A DNA stretch of 64,000 nt from Sphingomonas sp. PsM26 (GCA_030433805.1 JARUXA010000006.1:124001-188000); one strand, 5' to 3'. Shown: positions 1 through 10,712, counted from the first letter of the stretch. Numbers and translations: made by a program. Notes: generated from the sequence alone by a model not told the origin.

Positions 1-2087
1 CGATGGTCGCCAAGAATTTCGGCGACTGGCGCGGAAGTGGCGAAGCACCCAAGGACCCCGATTTCGGCAAGCCCGATCCCAAGCAGTCAGCCGCCAAGGC
101 GGTCGTCGAACCCGGCATCGCATCGCGGATCGAAATGGCGATCCTGCGGCCGTGGCAGTACAATGACGATACGGTGATCTTTAACCAGAAGCGCCTCGTC
201 GACTTCCTTGGCCTCGCGATCGTCAACCGCCGTCTGGAAACGCTGGCGCGCTCGGGTGGCAGCTTCATTGCTGCAGCGGTGCGACTCGACGATCCGTCGC
301 GCTCGGCGAACGGCACCTTCGTCACGATCCTGCCGGTCGGCAATGCGTGGGAGCCCGCGTTGAAGGACGTCCGTGCGGTGATCGCGGATGCGCAAAAGTC
401 GCCCCCCACCAAGGCCGAGATCGAACGCGAACTCGCCGAGCAGCGCGTCCAGTTCCGCACCCAGGTCGACACCTATCGCGCCGAAGCTGGCGCCAAGGAA
501 GCCGACGACATGGTCCAGGCGGTCGATATCCGCGAGACGACGACCTCGCCCGCGGTGATCCAGAAGGTGTTCGAGGATGCGGTGGCAAAGGGCTTCTTTG
601 CGCCCGCCAAGATCCTTGAATCGACCCGTCGCCTGTTCGAGGGCACACCGCCGCGCGCGCTCATCTCGACGCCGACCGCGGAGCAGGGGATCGAGACCTC
701 GCTTGCCAATGCGTTGAAGGCCAACGTCAAGCCGCTCCCCAGCACGCGCCGTCGCCAGGGCGCGGTGTCGTTCGACAAGCTGCCCAAGCTCGGCGCACCC
801 GCCACGATCGCCTCGACCACGCCGATCAAGCCGTTCGACATGCAGGAATATACGCTGTCGAACGGGGTGCGCGTGCTGGTGTATCCGACCACGTCCGAGG
901 ATAGCCGCGTCTATGTCCGCGTGCGCTTCGGCAATGGTTACAATGCGTTGCCGGTGGACAAGGAATCGCCCGCCTGGGCCGCCGACCTCGCGCTGACCGC
1001 GGGCGGGATCGGCAAGCTCAACCAGGGTGATCTCGATGCGTTGACGACGGGGCGGCGGATCGGTCTCGACTTCGGGGTCGACGAGGATGCCTTCACCTAC
1101 AATGCGCTGACCTCACCGACCGATCTGCCCGATCAGTTGCGGATCATGGCGGCCGCGATCTCCGCACCGGGCTGGGACCCCGCACCTGTCGCGCGCGCGC
1201 GCAGCGTCGCGGTTTCCGCCTATCCCGGATACAGTTCGTCCCCCGACGGCGTTTTGCAGCGCGATCTGGAACGGCTGCTCCACGATGGCGACCCTCGCTG
1301 GGGAACCCCGAGCCTCGCCGCGATCCAGGAGACGACTCCTGCCAACTTCCGCGCCTTGTGGGAGCCGTTGCTCAAGACCGGGCCGGTCGAGGTGATGGTG
1401 TTCGGCGACATCAAGGCCGACGTCGCGGTCGCAGCGGTGCAGAAGACGCTGGGGTCGCTCCCGCCGCGTCCCGCCACGCCCAATTTCGTCGCGCCGCCGG
1501 TCCGCTTCCCCGCGCACAACCAGACTCCGGTGGTCCGCACCCATGACGGCCCGGAAAACCAGGCGGCGGCGGTGATCGCCTGGCCGACCGGCAGCGGGGT
1601 CGCCGGGTTGACCGATGCGCGGCGGCTCGACGTGCTCGCCGCGATCTTCAGCGACCGTCTGTTCGACCGGCTGCGCTCACAGGCAGGCGCAAGCTACAGC
1701 CCGAACGTGTCGAGCAGCTGGCCGGTGGGTCAGCCGGGCGGCGGGCGCATTCTCGCGATCGGGCAGGTCGCACCGTCGAACGTCCCGTTGTTCTTCAAGC
1801 TGTCGCGCGAAATCGCCGCCGAACTGGTGTCCAAGCCGATCGACGAGGATGAGCTGAAGCGCACGATCGGGCCGATGCAGCAATCGATCATGCGTCAGTC
1901 GACGGGCAACCAGTTCTGGATGAACCAGCTCGATGGCGCGACCTACGATCCGGCGCGGATCATCGCGTTGACGCATCTCTACAGCGACATTTCGTCAATG
2001 ACCGCTGCGCAGTTGCAGGAAACCGCGGCGAAATATCTGCGGCCCGAGCGTGACTGGACGATGCAGGTGGTGCCCAAGGGGAAGTAA
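1..2087 (+). CDS. M16 family zinc peptidase, 3' part (truncated by window edge)
   Basis: The frame is open from the first bases, so the gene starts before the window; the ATG at base 3 is internal. Residues 1 to about 250 look like the end of a first M16 (pitrilysin/insulinase) unit. A Pro/Lys-rich linker follows, and a second M16 unit starts near residue 277 (FDMQEYTLSNGVRVLV) and runs to the end. The HxxEH zinc motif of the first unit would lie upstream and cannot be checked. The second unit has no HxxEH, as is usual for the non-catalytic half of two-unit M16 proteins, which cleave peptides in the periplasm. The stop is followed by a palindromic repeat and a convergent gene. The family call is firm; the substrate is unknown. 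Confidence 0.9.
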   Translation, partial: MVAKNFGDWRGSGEAPKDPDFGKPDPKQSAAKAVVEPGIASRIEMAILRPWQYNDDTVIFNQKRLVDFLGLAIVNRRLETLARSGGSFIAAAVRLDDPSRSANGTFVTILPVGNAWEPALKDVRAVIADAQKSPPTKAEIERELAEQRVQFRTQVDTYRAEAGAKEADDMVQAVDIRETTTSPAVIQKVFEDAVAKGFFAPAKILESTRRLFEGTPPRALISTPTAEQGIETSLANALKANVKPLPSTRRRQGAVSFDKLPKLGAPATIASTTPIKPFDMQEYTLSNGVRVLVYPTTSEDSRVYVRVRFGNGYNALPVDKESPAWAADLALTAGGIGKLNQGDLDALTTGRRIGLDFGVDEDAFTYNALTSPTDLPDQLRIMAAAISAPGWDPAPVARARSVAVSAYPGYSSSPDGVLQRDLERLLHDGDPRWGTPSLAAIQETTPANFRALWEPLLKTGPVEVMVFGDIKADVAVAAVQKTLGSLPPRPATPNFVAPPVRFPAHNQTPVVRTHDGPENQAAAVIAWPTGSGVAGLTDARRLDVLAAIFSDRLFDRLRSQAGASYSPNVSSSWPVGQPGGGRILAIGQVAPSNVPLFFKLSREIAAELVSKPIDEDELKRTIGPMQQSIMRQSTGNQFWMNQLDGATYDPARIIALTHLYSDISSMTAAQLQETAAKYLRPERDWTMQVVPKGK

Positions 2088-2113
2088 GCTTGTGGCGTTC
2101 ACCCGCCCCCTTC

Positions 2114-2204
2114 CGTCATGCTGAACTGGTTTCAGCATCCACCGCGCGACGGGCACGGACCAGACTCGTGACGCGGTGGACCCTGAAACGAGTTCAGGGT
2201 GACG
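2114..2204. repeat. Paired-palindrome repeat, family A, copy 1
   Basis: Two inverted arms of about 33 bp flank a spacer of about 25 bp. Each arm is itself a small hairpin (GCTGAA..TTCAGC on the left, CCTGAA..TTCAGG on the right). Related copies lie at 30360-30450 and 34281-34371. The asymmetric spacer core GGCACGGACC is seen here and, inverted, in the copy at 30360. It lies between convergent genes, where it may act as a bidirectional 3' end. Confidence 0.85.
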
Positions 2205-2238
2205 CTGGCAACAAGTTCAACCTTCGCGGAGCGGGCCG

Positions 2239-3303
2239 CTACCCCCGTGCGGTCGCCGACTTTGCCAGCGGCACGCGCATGACGCGGTCGTTCCCGGTGA
2301 GGAACAGCGTCTTCCCGCCCTCGCCGAATGCCCCATTGGCGATCGGGCCGCCGTGCGCGAAACGGGCGATCGGCTCGGCTTCGGGGGTCATCAGGTAGAA
2401 GCCGCCGGGTGCGCTGCAGAACAGGGTCCCGTCCGCTGCGACCTTCATTCCGTCGGGCAGGCCGGGTCCCTTGAGCGTCGACGCATCGAGGAACACCCGC
2501 CGCTTGAGCGGCAGTCCGCGCGCGTCGAGATCATAGACCATGATCCGCGGTGCCTTGTCATCCGACACCGAGACATAAAGCTTGCGCTCATCGGGCGAGA
2601 GCGCGATTCCGTTGGGATAGCTCAACGTGCCGTCGATCAGCACCACCTCTCCCCCCGGCGTCCAGCGATAGACGCCGTTGTGCGGCAGTTCGCGCAGCGG
2701 CGAGGTTGCGCCGTCGACGAGGCCATAGGGTGGATCGGTGAAATAGATCGCGCCGTTCCGCGCAATGTGCAGGTCGTTCGGGCTGTTGAACCGCTTGCCC
2801 TGATAGCGATCGACCAGCGCCGCGCGCTTCTTGGCTACGAAGTCGTAGCGCATCACCGCGCGGTTGCCGCTGTCGGCGATGACCAGCGCGCCGTCTCGCC
2901 CGAGGGCGAGCCCGTTCGATCCCGCCTCGCGGAACAGTTTGGGGTCGGGATTGGCGAGGCCCGAGGGCGTCAGGAACGGCGTGACACCGCCTGCGCGGGT
3001 CCAGCGGCGGATCAGGTTGGCGGGAGGGTCGGAGAACAACAGCGCGTTGCTTGCGGGAATCCACACCGGACCTTCGGCCCAGCGGATCCCGCTCGCAATC
3101 GTCTCGATCCTGGTGCCCGGCGCAAGGAAGCGGTCCGCCAGCGGGGACAGCCGTTCGAGTGTCGGTTCGGTGCTCGCGGCCGCCGCTGTGCCCGACCAGA
3201 CGGGGGTCGTGGCTAGCGCGGCCATGCCGCCGATCATCGTACGGCGGGTGGGGCAGTTCGGCGCGCGTTCGACGGGGCCGGGCAGGGAAGGCTGATACGA
3301 CAC
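2239..3303 (-). CDS. SMP-30/gluconolactonase-like beta-propeller protein, probably Tat-exported
   Basis: The body carries SMP-30/lactonase propeller features: WAEGPVW near the start of the first blade, FNSPNDLHIARNGAIYFTDP in the middle, and LSYPNGIALSPDERKLYVS. Family members hydrolyse lactones using a divalent metal. The N-terminus holds a twin-arginine-like segment (TRRTMIGGMAALATTP) ending in an Ala-rich cleavage region, so export is likely. The start is uncertain: a GTG at 3303 keeps the whole Tat signal and is used here, an ATG at 3363 gives a longer protein and an ATG at 3237 would lose the arginines. No strong ribosome-binding site decides between them. The substrate is unknown. Confidence 0.8.
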   Translation of the reverse strand: MSYQPSLPGPVERAPNCPTRRTMIGGMAALATTPVWSGTAAAASTEPTLERLSPLADRFLAPGTRIETIASGIRWAEGPVWIPASNALLFSDPPANLIRRWTRAGGVTPFLTPSGLANPDPKLFREAGSNGLALGRDGALVIADSGNRAVMRYDFVAKKRAALVDRYQGKRFNSPNDLHIARNGAIYFTDPPYGLVDGATSPLRELPHNGVYRWTPGGEVVLIDGTLSYPNGIALSPDERKLYVSVSDDKAPRIMVYDLDARGLPLKRRVFLDASTLKGPGLPDGMKVAADGTLFCSAPGGFYLMTPEAEPIARFAHGGPIANGAFGEGGKTLFLTGNDRVMRVPLAKSATARG

Positions 3304-3412
3304 GATGGACGATGTCCGGATATGGCGGATGGTGGCGGCATCCTCGCATCCGCCTCGACGCACGTCCAGCCACCACCGGTGGTCGGATTAAAAACGTATA
3401 CGAATCAGTATG

Positions 3413-5197
3413 TTATGACTTGTACAGGCCCTCCAGCCGCGCGCCATACACCTTTTTCAGCACGTGCCGCCGGATCTTGAGCGACGGGGTCAGCTGCTCG
3501 TTCTCGATCCCGAACGGCTCGTCCGCCAGCACGAAGCGCCGGATCCGTTCGGTCAGCGACAGTTCGGCGTTGACGCGTTCGACCGCGTGACCGAGCGCTG
3601 TGCGATATTCGCTGTTTTCGGCCAGCCGCGCGAAGTTGCACGCATCGCCGTTCCGCGCGCACCATTGCTGCGTCCATTCGGGATCGGGGACGATCACCGC
3701 GACCATATACGGCCGCCGGTCGCCGAACAGCATCGCCTGCGAGATCTCGGGTTGCAGCGTCAGCATCCCCTCGACCTTCTGCGGCGCGACATTCTCACCC
3801 TTGTCGTTGACGATGATGTCCTTCTTGCGGTCGGTGATCTGAATCCTGCCCTTGGTATCGATCACCCCGATGTCGCCGGTGTGCAGCCATCCGTCTTTCA
3901 GCACGCGCGCGGTCTCGGCGTCGTTGCGCCAATAGCCCTTCATCACCAGCTCGCCGCGCACGAGGATCTCGCCGTCGTCGGCAATGCGCACCTCGGTGTT
4001 GGGAAGCGGGGGGCCGACCGTGTCCATCTTGATCCCGACCTTGGGGCGGTTGCACGAGATGACCGGCGCGGACTCGGTCTGGCCATAGCCTTGCAGCACC
4101 GTGATCCCGATCGCGTCGAAGAAGGTGCCGACTTCGGGCGTCAGCGGCGCGCCGCCCGAGACCATCGCCTTGATCCGCCCGCCGAACCGTTTCTGGATCT
4201 TGGGCCGCAGCGTCGCGCCAAGCAGCAGGTCCATCGGCTTGTCGAGCAGCCCGGCCTTGCCCGCCGCCCGCTTGCTCCCGAGTGCCTCGGCGCGCCCGAG
4301 CAGATAGGTCGAGAGCTTGCCCTGTTTTTCGACCGCCTTCGAGATGCGCGCACGCAGCAATTCGAACAACCGCGGCACGACGACCATCATCGTCGGGCGG
4401 ACTTCCTCGATATTCGAGGCGAGCTTGTCGAGGCCTTCCGAATAATAGATCTGCGACCCCAGCGCGATCGGGAAGAACTGCCCTCCGCTATGTTCATAGG
4501 CGTGGCTCAGCGGCAGGAACGACAGGAAGATCTCGTCGTCCCAGCCGAAATCCTCCGAGATGATCGTGCAGCAGCCGAATACATTGTGGAGGATCGCGCC
4601 GTGATGCTGCATCACCCCGCGCGGGGCACCACCGGTGCCGCTGGTGTAGATGATGCACGCGGTATCGTCGCGCGTCGCGGTGGTGCGGATCGTCGAGGGT
4701 TCGGCGGCATGGTCCGCGAGCAATGTGTCCCAATGGTGGAATTCGAGCGCGCCCTGCTGGCCGCTGCGCAGATCCTCGATGCTGATCACGATCTTCGCGG
4801 TCGACGCACGGATCGCGGCGGGGAGCAACGTCTTTGCAAGCTTCGCGGTCGAGACGATCACCGCCTTGGCGCCCGAATTCTCGATGATGTGGGTGTGGTC
4901 GCGCTCGGTATTGGTCGTGTAGGTCGGCACGGTGATGCACCCCGCCGCCATGATCGCAAGATCGGCGATGCACCATTCGGGGCGGTTTTCGCTGACCAGC
5001 ATGACGCGGTCGCCCGGCACCAGCCCGATCGCCTTCAGCGCTGCCGACAGGCTGGCGACTTCGCGCGCGGTCTGCGTCCAGCTGCGCGCGCGCCAGGCCC
5101 CGCCCGCCTTGTGCCACAGGAACGGCGCATCGCCTTGCTCGCTCACGCGCGCGAGGAACATCGCAACGAGGTTGGGGAAGGTTTCAAGAGTACGCAT
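3413..5197 (-). CDS. Long-chain fatty-acid--CoA ligase (FAA1-type AMP-binding enzyme)
   Basis: This 594-aa acyl-CoA synthetase activates fatty acids to acyl-CoA through an acyl-adenylate. Visible motifs are the P-loop YTSGTGGAPRG near residue 183, GYGQTESAP near 369, LHTGDIG near 439 and DRKKDIIV near 455. The long insertions and overall length fit the FAA1 class (COG1022) better than classical FadD. The ATG at 5197 has an AGGGAG ribosome-binding site about seven bases upstream. Chain-length preference cannot be read from sequence. It lies between the SMP-30-like gene and ggt on the same strand, with no clear functional link. Confidence 0.92.
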   Translation of the reverse strand: MRTLETFPNLVAMFLARVSEQGDAPFLWHKAGGAWRARSWTQTAREVASLSAALKAIGLVPGDRVMLVSENRPEWCIADLAIMAAGCITVPTYTTNTERDHTHIIENSGAKAVIVSTAKLAKTLLPAAIRASTAKIVISIEDLRSGQQGALEFHHWDTLLADHAAEPSTIRTTATRDDTACIIYTSGTGGAPRGVMQHHGAILHNVFGCCTIISEDFGWDDEIFLSFLPLSHAYEHSGGQFFPIALGSQIYYSEGLDKLASNIEEVRPTMMVVVPRLFELLRARISKAVEKQGKLSTYLLGRAEALGSKRAAGKAGLLDKPMDLLLGATLRPKIQKRFGGRIKAMVSGGAPLTPEVGTFFDAIGITVLQGYGQTESAPVISCNRPKVGIKMDTVGPPLPNTEVRIADDGEILVRGELVMKGYWRNDAETARVLKDGWLHTGDIGVIDTKGRIQITDRKKDIIVNDKGENVAPQKVEGMLTLQPEISQAMLFGDRRPYMVAVIVPDPEWTQQWCARNGDACNFARLAENSEYRTALGHAVERVNAELSLTERIRRFVLADEPFGIENEQLTPSLKIRRHVLKKVYGARLEGLYKS

Positions 5198-5251
5198 CGG
5201 TCTCTCCCTTTTGGCGCGTCGTGTTCGACTGCGCGTGATACTTCGGGCGGC

Positions 5252-7012
5252 TTATTCGGGCGGGCGGTTGGCGAGTGCGCCGACCCGAACGATCTCGGTC
5301 ATGCGCCCGTCCTCGCCGATCGCGACGCCTTCGCTGCGCGGATCGGCCGCACCGACCCAGCGGCCATCCACGCGTTCGATCGCATTCGCCTTCAGCCCGA
5401 GCGGCGCGCTCACCACGCGTTCGCCGAGCGCGCGGAGCGCCGGGATCATCGTGTCGAGCTGCGTGCCCTTTTCCGCCGCCGCGGTCTGGCCCGGAGCATA
5501 GAGCAAACCGAGGCCGATCGCATCCTGCGCACTCATTTTCCAGTCGAGCACCGCGATCAGCGCCTTGGATACTTGCGCGATGATCGTCGAGCCACCCGCC
5601 GCGCCGATCGCGATGCGGACCGAACCGTCCGGGTTATAGACGATCGTCGGCGACATCGAGCTGCGCGGGCGCTTGCCCCCGGCGACGCGGTTGGCGACGA
5701 GGTTGCCGTTCTTTTCCGGCACGAAATCGAAGTCGGTCAGCTCGTTATTGAGCTGCACGCCATCGACCGAGAGTCCCGAGCCAAAATAGCTTTCGATCGT
5801 GGTGGTGACTTCGGCGACGTTGCCGCGCCGGTCGACCGTGACGAGATCGCTCGTGCCGGGGACGTCGGCGTTGGGGGCAAGCTGGCGCGCCGGAGCGCCG
5901 GGGGGCGTGCCCGCGCTGACGCTCGGCATCGTGCGGTCGGTCGCAATCAGCGCGGAGCGCTGCGCGAGATAGGCGGGGTCGAGCAGGCCCTTGGCGGGGA
6001 CGTCGACCTTCTCGGGATCGCCGAGATACATGTCGCGATCGGCATAAGCGAGGCGCTCAGATTCGGCCAACAGATGCCACGCGACCGGGCTGGTCTTGCC
6101 GAGGCCCGCCATGTCGAAGCGTTCGAGCTGCTTGAGGATCATCAGCACCGCGACCCCGCCCGATCCCGGCGGGCCCATGCCGCAGATCTTGTAGACACGG
6201 TACATGCCGCAGATCGGCGCGCGTTCTTTGGCGCGGTAGCCGGCGAGGTCGGCAAGCGTCATTTTCGAGGGGTTGCGCGGCGAGGTGTTGACCGCCTTCA
6301 CGATCCGTTGCGCGACCGCGCCCTTATAGAAGGCGTCGGGGCCCTGCTGCGCGATCTTCGTGAACAGCGCGGCTTGCGCGGGATTGCGGAAGATCGTGCC
6401 GACCGCGACGGGCTGGTTGCCGACGGGGAAGAAGCGCGCGTGCGCGGCGGGATCGAGCCGGTCGCCGAAATTGGCGAGCCCGTTGTGAAGCCGCGGCGTC
6501 ACCGTGAAGCCGAGCTGCGCGAGCTTGATCGCGGGCGCGAACAACCGTGCCCAGGGGAGCACGCCGTAACGCTTGTGCGCGAGCGCCATCATGCGGAGGT
6601 TGCCGGGTACGCCGACGCTGCGCCCGCCGGGGACGGCTTGCGTGAAGGGGAGGGGCTGGCCGTCCTTGCCATAGAACCAGCGCGCATCGGCGGCGGCAGG
6701 GGCGGCTTCGCGACCGTCGAAGCTGGTCGTCGCATTGGCGGCGGAATCGTGGTGGACCATGAAGCTGCCGCCGCCGATCCCCGAATTCTGCGGCTCGACC
6801 ACGTTGAGCGCGAGCATCGTCGCGATCGCGGCATCGGTCGCGCTGCCGCCTGCCTTGAGGATCTCGACGCCAGCGGCGGCGGCGCGCGGGTCGGCGGCGC
6901 TGACCATGCCGGTGCCGGCCTGGGTCGCGGCAGGCTTCGGATCGGTCCGCCGCGCATCGAGCGCGGTCGGGGTGAGGAGGAGGAGAGCTAAAGTGACGAA
7001 CGGCTTGTGCAT
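5252..7012 (-). CDS. ggt: Gamma-glutamyltransferase family protein
   Basis: The protein has 586 aa and a signal peptide (KPFVTLALLLLTPTALDA). Family members self-cleave before a threonine nucleophile and hydrolyse or transfer gamma-glutamyl groups, for example from glutathione. The family core is present: GSATDAAIATMLALNVVEP, NSGIGGGSFMV, TTTIESYFGSG and LNNELTDFDF. The nucleophile region near residue 387 reads G-T-S-D-L-V, where canonical enzymes have T-[ST]-H. The threonine is kept but the following histidine is aspartate, so substrate range or rate may differ. It lies downstream of ccrM on the same strand with a 61-bp gap. Confidence 0.9.
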   Translation of the reverse strand: MHKPFVTLALLLLTPTALDARRTDPKPAATQAGTGMVSAADPRAAAAGVEILKAGGSATDAAIATMLALNVVEPQNSGIGGGSFMVHHDSAANATTSFDGREAAPAAADARWFYGKDGQPLPFTQAVPGGRSVGVPGNLRMMALAHKRYGVLPWARLFAPAIKLAQLGFTVTPRLHNGLANFGDRLDPAAHARFFPVGNQPVAVGTIFRNPAQAALFTKIAQQGPDAFYKGAVAQRIVKAVNTSPRNPSKMTLADLAGYRAKERAPICGMYRVYKICGMGPPGSGGVAVLMILKQLERFDMAGLGKTSPVAWHLLAESERLAYADRDMYLGDPEKVDVPAKGLLDPAYLAQRSALIATDRTMPSVSAGTPPGAPARQLAPNADVPGTSDLVTVDRRGNVAEVTTTIESYFGSGLSVDGVQLNNELTDFDFVPEKNGNLVANRVAGGKRPRSSMSPTIVYNPDGSVRIAIGAAGGSTIIAQVSKALIAVLDWKMSAQDAIGLGLLYAPGQTAAAEKGTQLDTMIPALRALGERVVSAPLGLKANAIERVDGRWVGAADPRSEGVAIGEDGRMTEIVRVGALANRPPE

Positions 7013-7073
7013 CGTTGCGACCGTAGCGGCCTTTGTCGGGCAGGCAAGGTCGCGTGACGTCGCGATCGCAGCC

Positions 7074-8388
<1,315 letters not shown>

Positions 8389-8390
<2 letters not shown>

Positions 8391-8985
8391 AGAGCAGAAG
8401 ATACGCGTCGGCGACGGGACGAAATGTGCGCCGGTGGAGCGGGGTCGGCCCATGTTCGCGCAAAGCCGCCAGATGCGCGGCGCATCCATAGCCCTTGTTC
8501 GAGTGCCATCCGTACTGCGGATGCGATTCGGCATGGGCGAGCATGATCGTGTCGCGCGTGTGCTTGGCGATGATCGACGCGGCGGCGATCGAGGTGCTGA
8601 TCGCGTCCCCCGAAACCAGCGGCGTGGCGGCATGCGTCCAGCGCGGCAGACGGTTGCCGTCGACCAGCACATGCCCGGGTACGACGCCCAAAGCCTCGAC
8701 CGCGAGCGTCATCGCCTTCATCGTCGCCCAGTAGATGTTGAGCACGTCGATCTCGTCCGCCTCGACGATCCCGATCCCGACGGTCGCGCAGTCGCGCAGC
8801 CGGTCGTGCAGCCGCAATCGCTCGGCGGCGGAGAGCTTCTTCGAATCGTTGATCCCGCGCGGGATGCCCTTGGGCGGGAGGATTACCGCGGCGGCGACGA
8901 CCGGCCCGGCAAGCGGACCGCGGCCCGCTTCGTCGACACCCGCGACGGGGGCGAGGCAGAGCTTTTCGTGTTTGAGACTAGGCAT
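8389..8985 (-). CDS. rnhB: Ribonuclease HII
   Basis: This 198-aa enzyme removes RNA from RNA-DNA hybrids, including misincorporated ribonucleotides. Motifs are VAGVDEAGRGPLAGPVV near the N-terminus with the catalytic Asp-Glu pair, INDSKKL, VDGN and SIIAKHTRD. The ATG at 8985 lies inside the end of the upstream thiD-VOC gene (stop at 8978), giving an 8-base overlap and likely translational coupling. The stop overlaps a GANTC site of the ccrM leader. Confidence 0.95.
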
Positions 8986-10099
8986 CAGGCAACCGCCATG
9001 GCGGATAGCGGCGGTTCTCGCCAGCATGGTAGAGATAGACCCTATTGCCCGCAGGATCCCGCAGCCGCGCCTCGCGCCAGAGCCAGCTCTGGTCGGTTGG
9101 GAGTTGATCAAACGCGATTTTGGTCGCCTGCAATCGCGCGACGGTGGCATCGAGGTCGTCGCATTCGAGAAACAGCGTTGTTTCCGCTGCCCGCTCGATC
9201 GACACCGTCGCGCCGCCCGCCGTCTCGAACCGAGCATAATGGTTGGTACTGTCCACGATCTGGCGAAGCCCGAGAGCCGCATAGAAGGCGCGCGATGCTG
9301 CGTGATCGGTGCTGCCCACGGTAACCTGGTTGAGCCGCAGATCCGCGCCGAGGTCGAGCCGGACCGCCTGATGTCCCATCGGACCGTGCCCGCGCCCGAG
9401 CCCCGGCGCATCGCGCAACGCCAGCCGCACGAAGGTGCGCGCCGCCCCGACCGCTTGTGGTAGCGATCGTCCTTGCCCGAGCAGGGTGGCGATCGCCGAG
9501 GCGAGCGTGCAGCCGGTGCCATGCGTGCTCGTCGTCTCGATCCGGGGGGCGGACCAGTGCGCGATCTCTCCGTCCGGTCCGATCAGGCGGTCGACGACGT
9601 CGGCCCCTTCGACGTGGCCGCCCTTGGCGAGCAATCGGCAGCCATGCGCGAGGATCGCGGTTTCGCCACCCAGCGCCGCGAGTTCGGGCGTGTTGGGCGT
9701 GACCACCGTGGCGATCCGCATCAGCCGCGCGAACGCCGAAATCGTCGCCGGGTCGGCGAGCGTCGCGCCGCTGGTCGCGACCATCACCGGATCGAACACC
9801 ACCGGCACGTCGAGCGTTTCGAGCCGGTCGGCGACCGCGTCAGCCGTCTCGGCCGACCCGATCATCCCGATCTTCACCGCATCCGCGCCGATGTCGGACA
9901 TGCAGGAATCGATCTGCGCGAGCACCATCTCCACGGGTACGGGCATCACCGCCTGGACGCCGAGCGTGTTCTGCGCGGTGATCGCAGTGATCGCGGTCAT
10001 CGCGTGGCCGCCAAGCATCGTGACGGTCTTGATGTCCGCCTGGATGCCCGCACCGCCGCCCGAATCCGAGCCTGCGATGATGAGAATGCGCGGGGTCAT
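8978..10099 (-). CDS. thiD: Hydroxymethylpyrimidine (phosphate) kinase fused to a VOC/glyoxalase-like domain
   Basis: Residues 1 to about 245 are a complete ThiD ribokinase-fold enzyme of thiamine synthesis: ILIIAGSDSGGGAGIQADIK at the N-terminus, VFDPVMVATSG in the middle and THGTGCTLASAIA near 190. From about residue 254 a vicinal-oxygen-chelate-type domain follows (LRLNQVTVGSTDHAASRAFY ... RDPAGNRVYLYHAGENRRYP). The 373 aa exceed the usual 260-270 aa of ThiD by one such domain, and no stop or frameshift separates the halves. The VOC part may be a fused glyoxalase/bleomycin-resistance-like protein of unknown substrate. The gene overlaps rnhB and probably heads a thiD-rnhB-ccrM transcription unit. 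Confidence 0.9.
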   Translation of the reverse strand: MTPRILIIAGSDSGGGAGIQADIKTVTMLGGHAMTAITAITAQNTLGVQAVMPVPVEMVLAQIDSCMSDIGADAVKIGMIGSAETADAVADRLETLDVPVVFDPVMVATSGATLADPATISAFARLMRIATVVTPNTPELAALGGETAILAHGCRLLAKGGHVEGADVVDRLIGPDGEIAHWSAPRIETTSTHGTGCTLASAIATLLGQGRSLPQAVGAARTFVRLALRDAPGLGRGHGPMGHQAVRLDLGADLRLNQVTVGSTDHAASRAFYAALGLRQIVDSTNHYARFETAGGATVSIERAAETTLFLECDDLDATVARLQATKIAFDQLPTDQSWLWREARLRDPAGNRVYLYHAGENRRYPPWRLPDA

Positions 10100-10292
10100 G
10101 GCTGGTGGTGCAATCGGAAGGTTAGGGGAAAGTTAGGCGGAATCGGTTTGCAATCCTGCATCCCGCCGCGTGATCGCGGGTTTTGCGCGGGGAGCGGGAG
10201 AGAGAAGCGGATCGACGGCATGGTCCGACGATCATCGCACGAAACTACTCCTGTAGGACAGGTCCTCCGCATCCGCTCTGGCGCGCCGCGGC

Positions 10293-10538
10293 TCAGCTCT
10301 TTCCGCGCGCCGCCGCCGGGCGATGATAGCGCACAGTCCCCGCCGGATGCCGCGCAAGCGCGTCGTCCACCCGCGCGGGGCGGTCCATCAGCTCGCCGCT
10401 GCAATTGGGGCAGCGGTCGTCGAGCGCTTCGGCGCAGGGTGCGCAGAAGGTGCATTCGAACGAACAGATGAACGCCCCTGCTTCGTCGGCAGGGAGGTCG
10501 GTACCGCAGCGTTCGCAGTCGGGGCGCATTTCAAGCAT
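10293..10538 (-). CDS. DUF1272 small zinc-ribbon-like protein
   Basis: The protein has 81 aa. The pattern CERC, then CSFECTFCAPC, then CPNC, ending in RP, matches DUF1272, a short family of unknown function with two likely metal-binding knuckles. The N-terminus MLEMRPDCERCGTDLP is typical of the family. The 193-bp gap to thiD contains no recognised element. Confidence 0.85.
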   Translation of the reverse strand: MLEMRPDCERCGTDLPADEAGAFICSFECTFCAPCAEALDDRCPNCSGELMDRPARVDDALARHPAGTVRYHRPAAARGKS

Positions 10539-10623
10539 GACGCCGGTTTAGCGGGGGTTTGGTAGGACGTCACCCCGAGGATGTGGGGTCGTGGCGCGAT
10601 GAAGGTGGGGACAAGACTATTCG

Positions 10624-10712
10624 TTCTCCCGCGAAGGCGAGAGTCCAGAGCCAAGCAGAGCAACGACTTACAGCTCTCGCGTCTCCTGGACTCCCGCCTT
10701 CGCGGGAGAACA
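10624..10712. repeat. Paired-palindrome repeat, family B, copy 1
   Basis: The arms are GTTCTCCCGCGAAGGCG (10624) and CGCCTTCGCGGGAGAAC (ending 10712), with flanking TCCAGAGCC and TCCTGGACTC. Related copies are at 45176-45264 and 63523-63600. The spacer start (GCCAAGCA) is shared with the copy at 45176. It lies between two genes that both read on the minus strand. Confidence 0.85.

Noticed and set aside
3..5. First ATG of the window as the start of the M16 gene
   Set aside because: The protein begins mid-domain and the reading frame is open to the window edge; the catalytic first unit must lie upstream.
3464..6991. A very long open frame on the plus strand opposite the acyl-CoA ligase and ggt genes
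   Set aside because: It is antisense to two well-recognised genes, is dominated by Arg/Asp/Ala typical of GC-rich shadow frames, and shows no domain.
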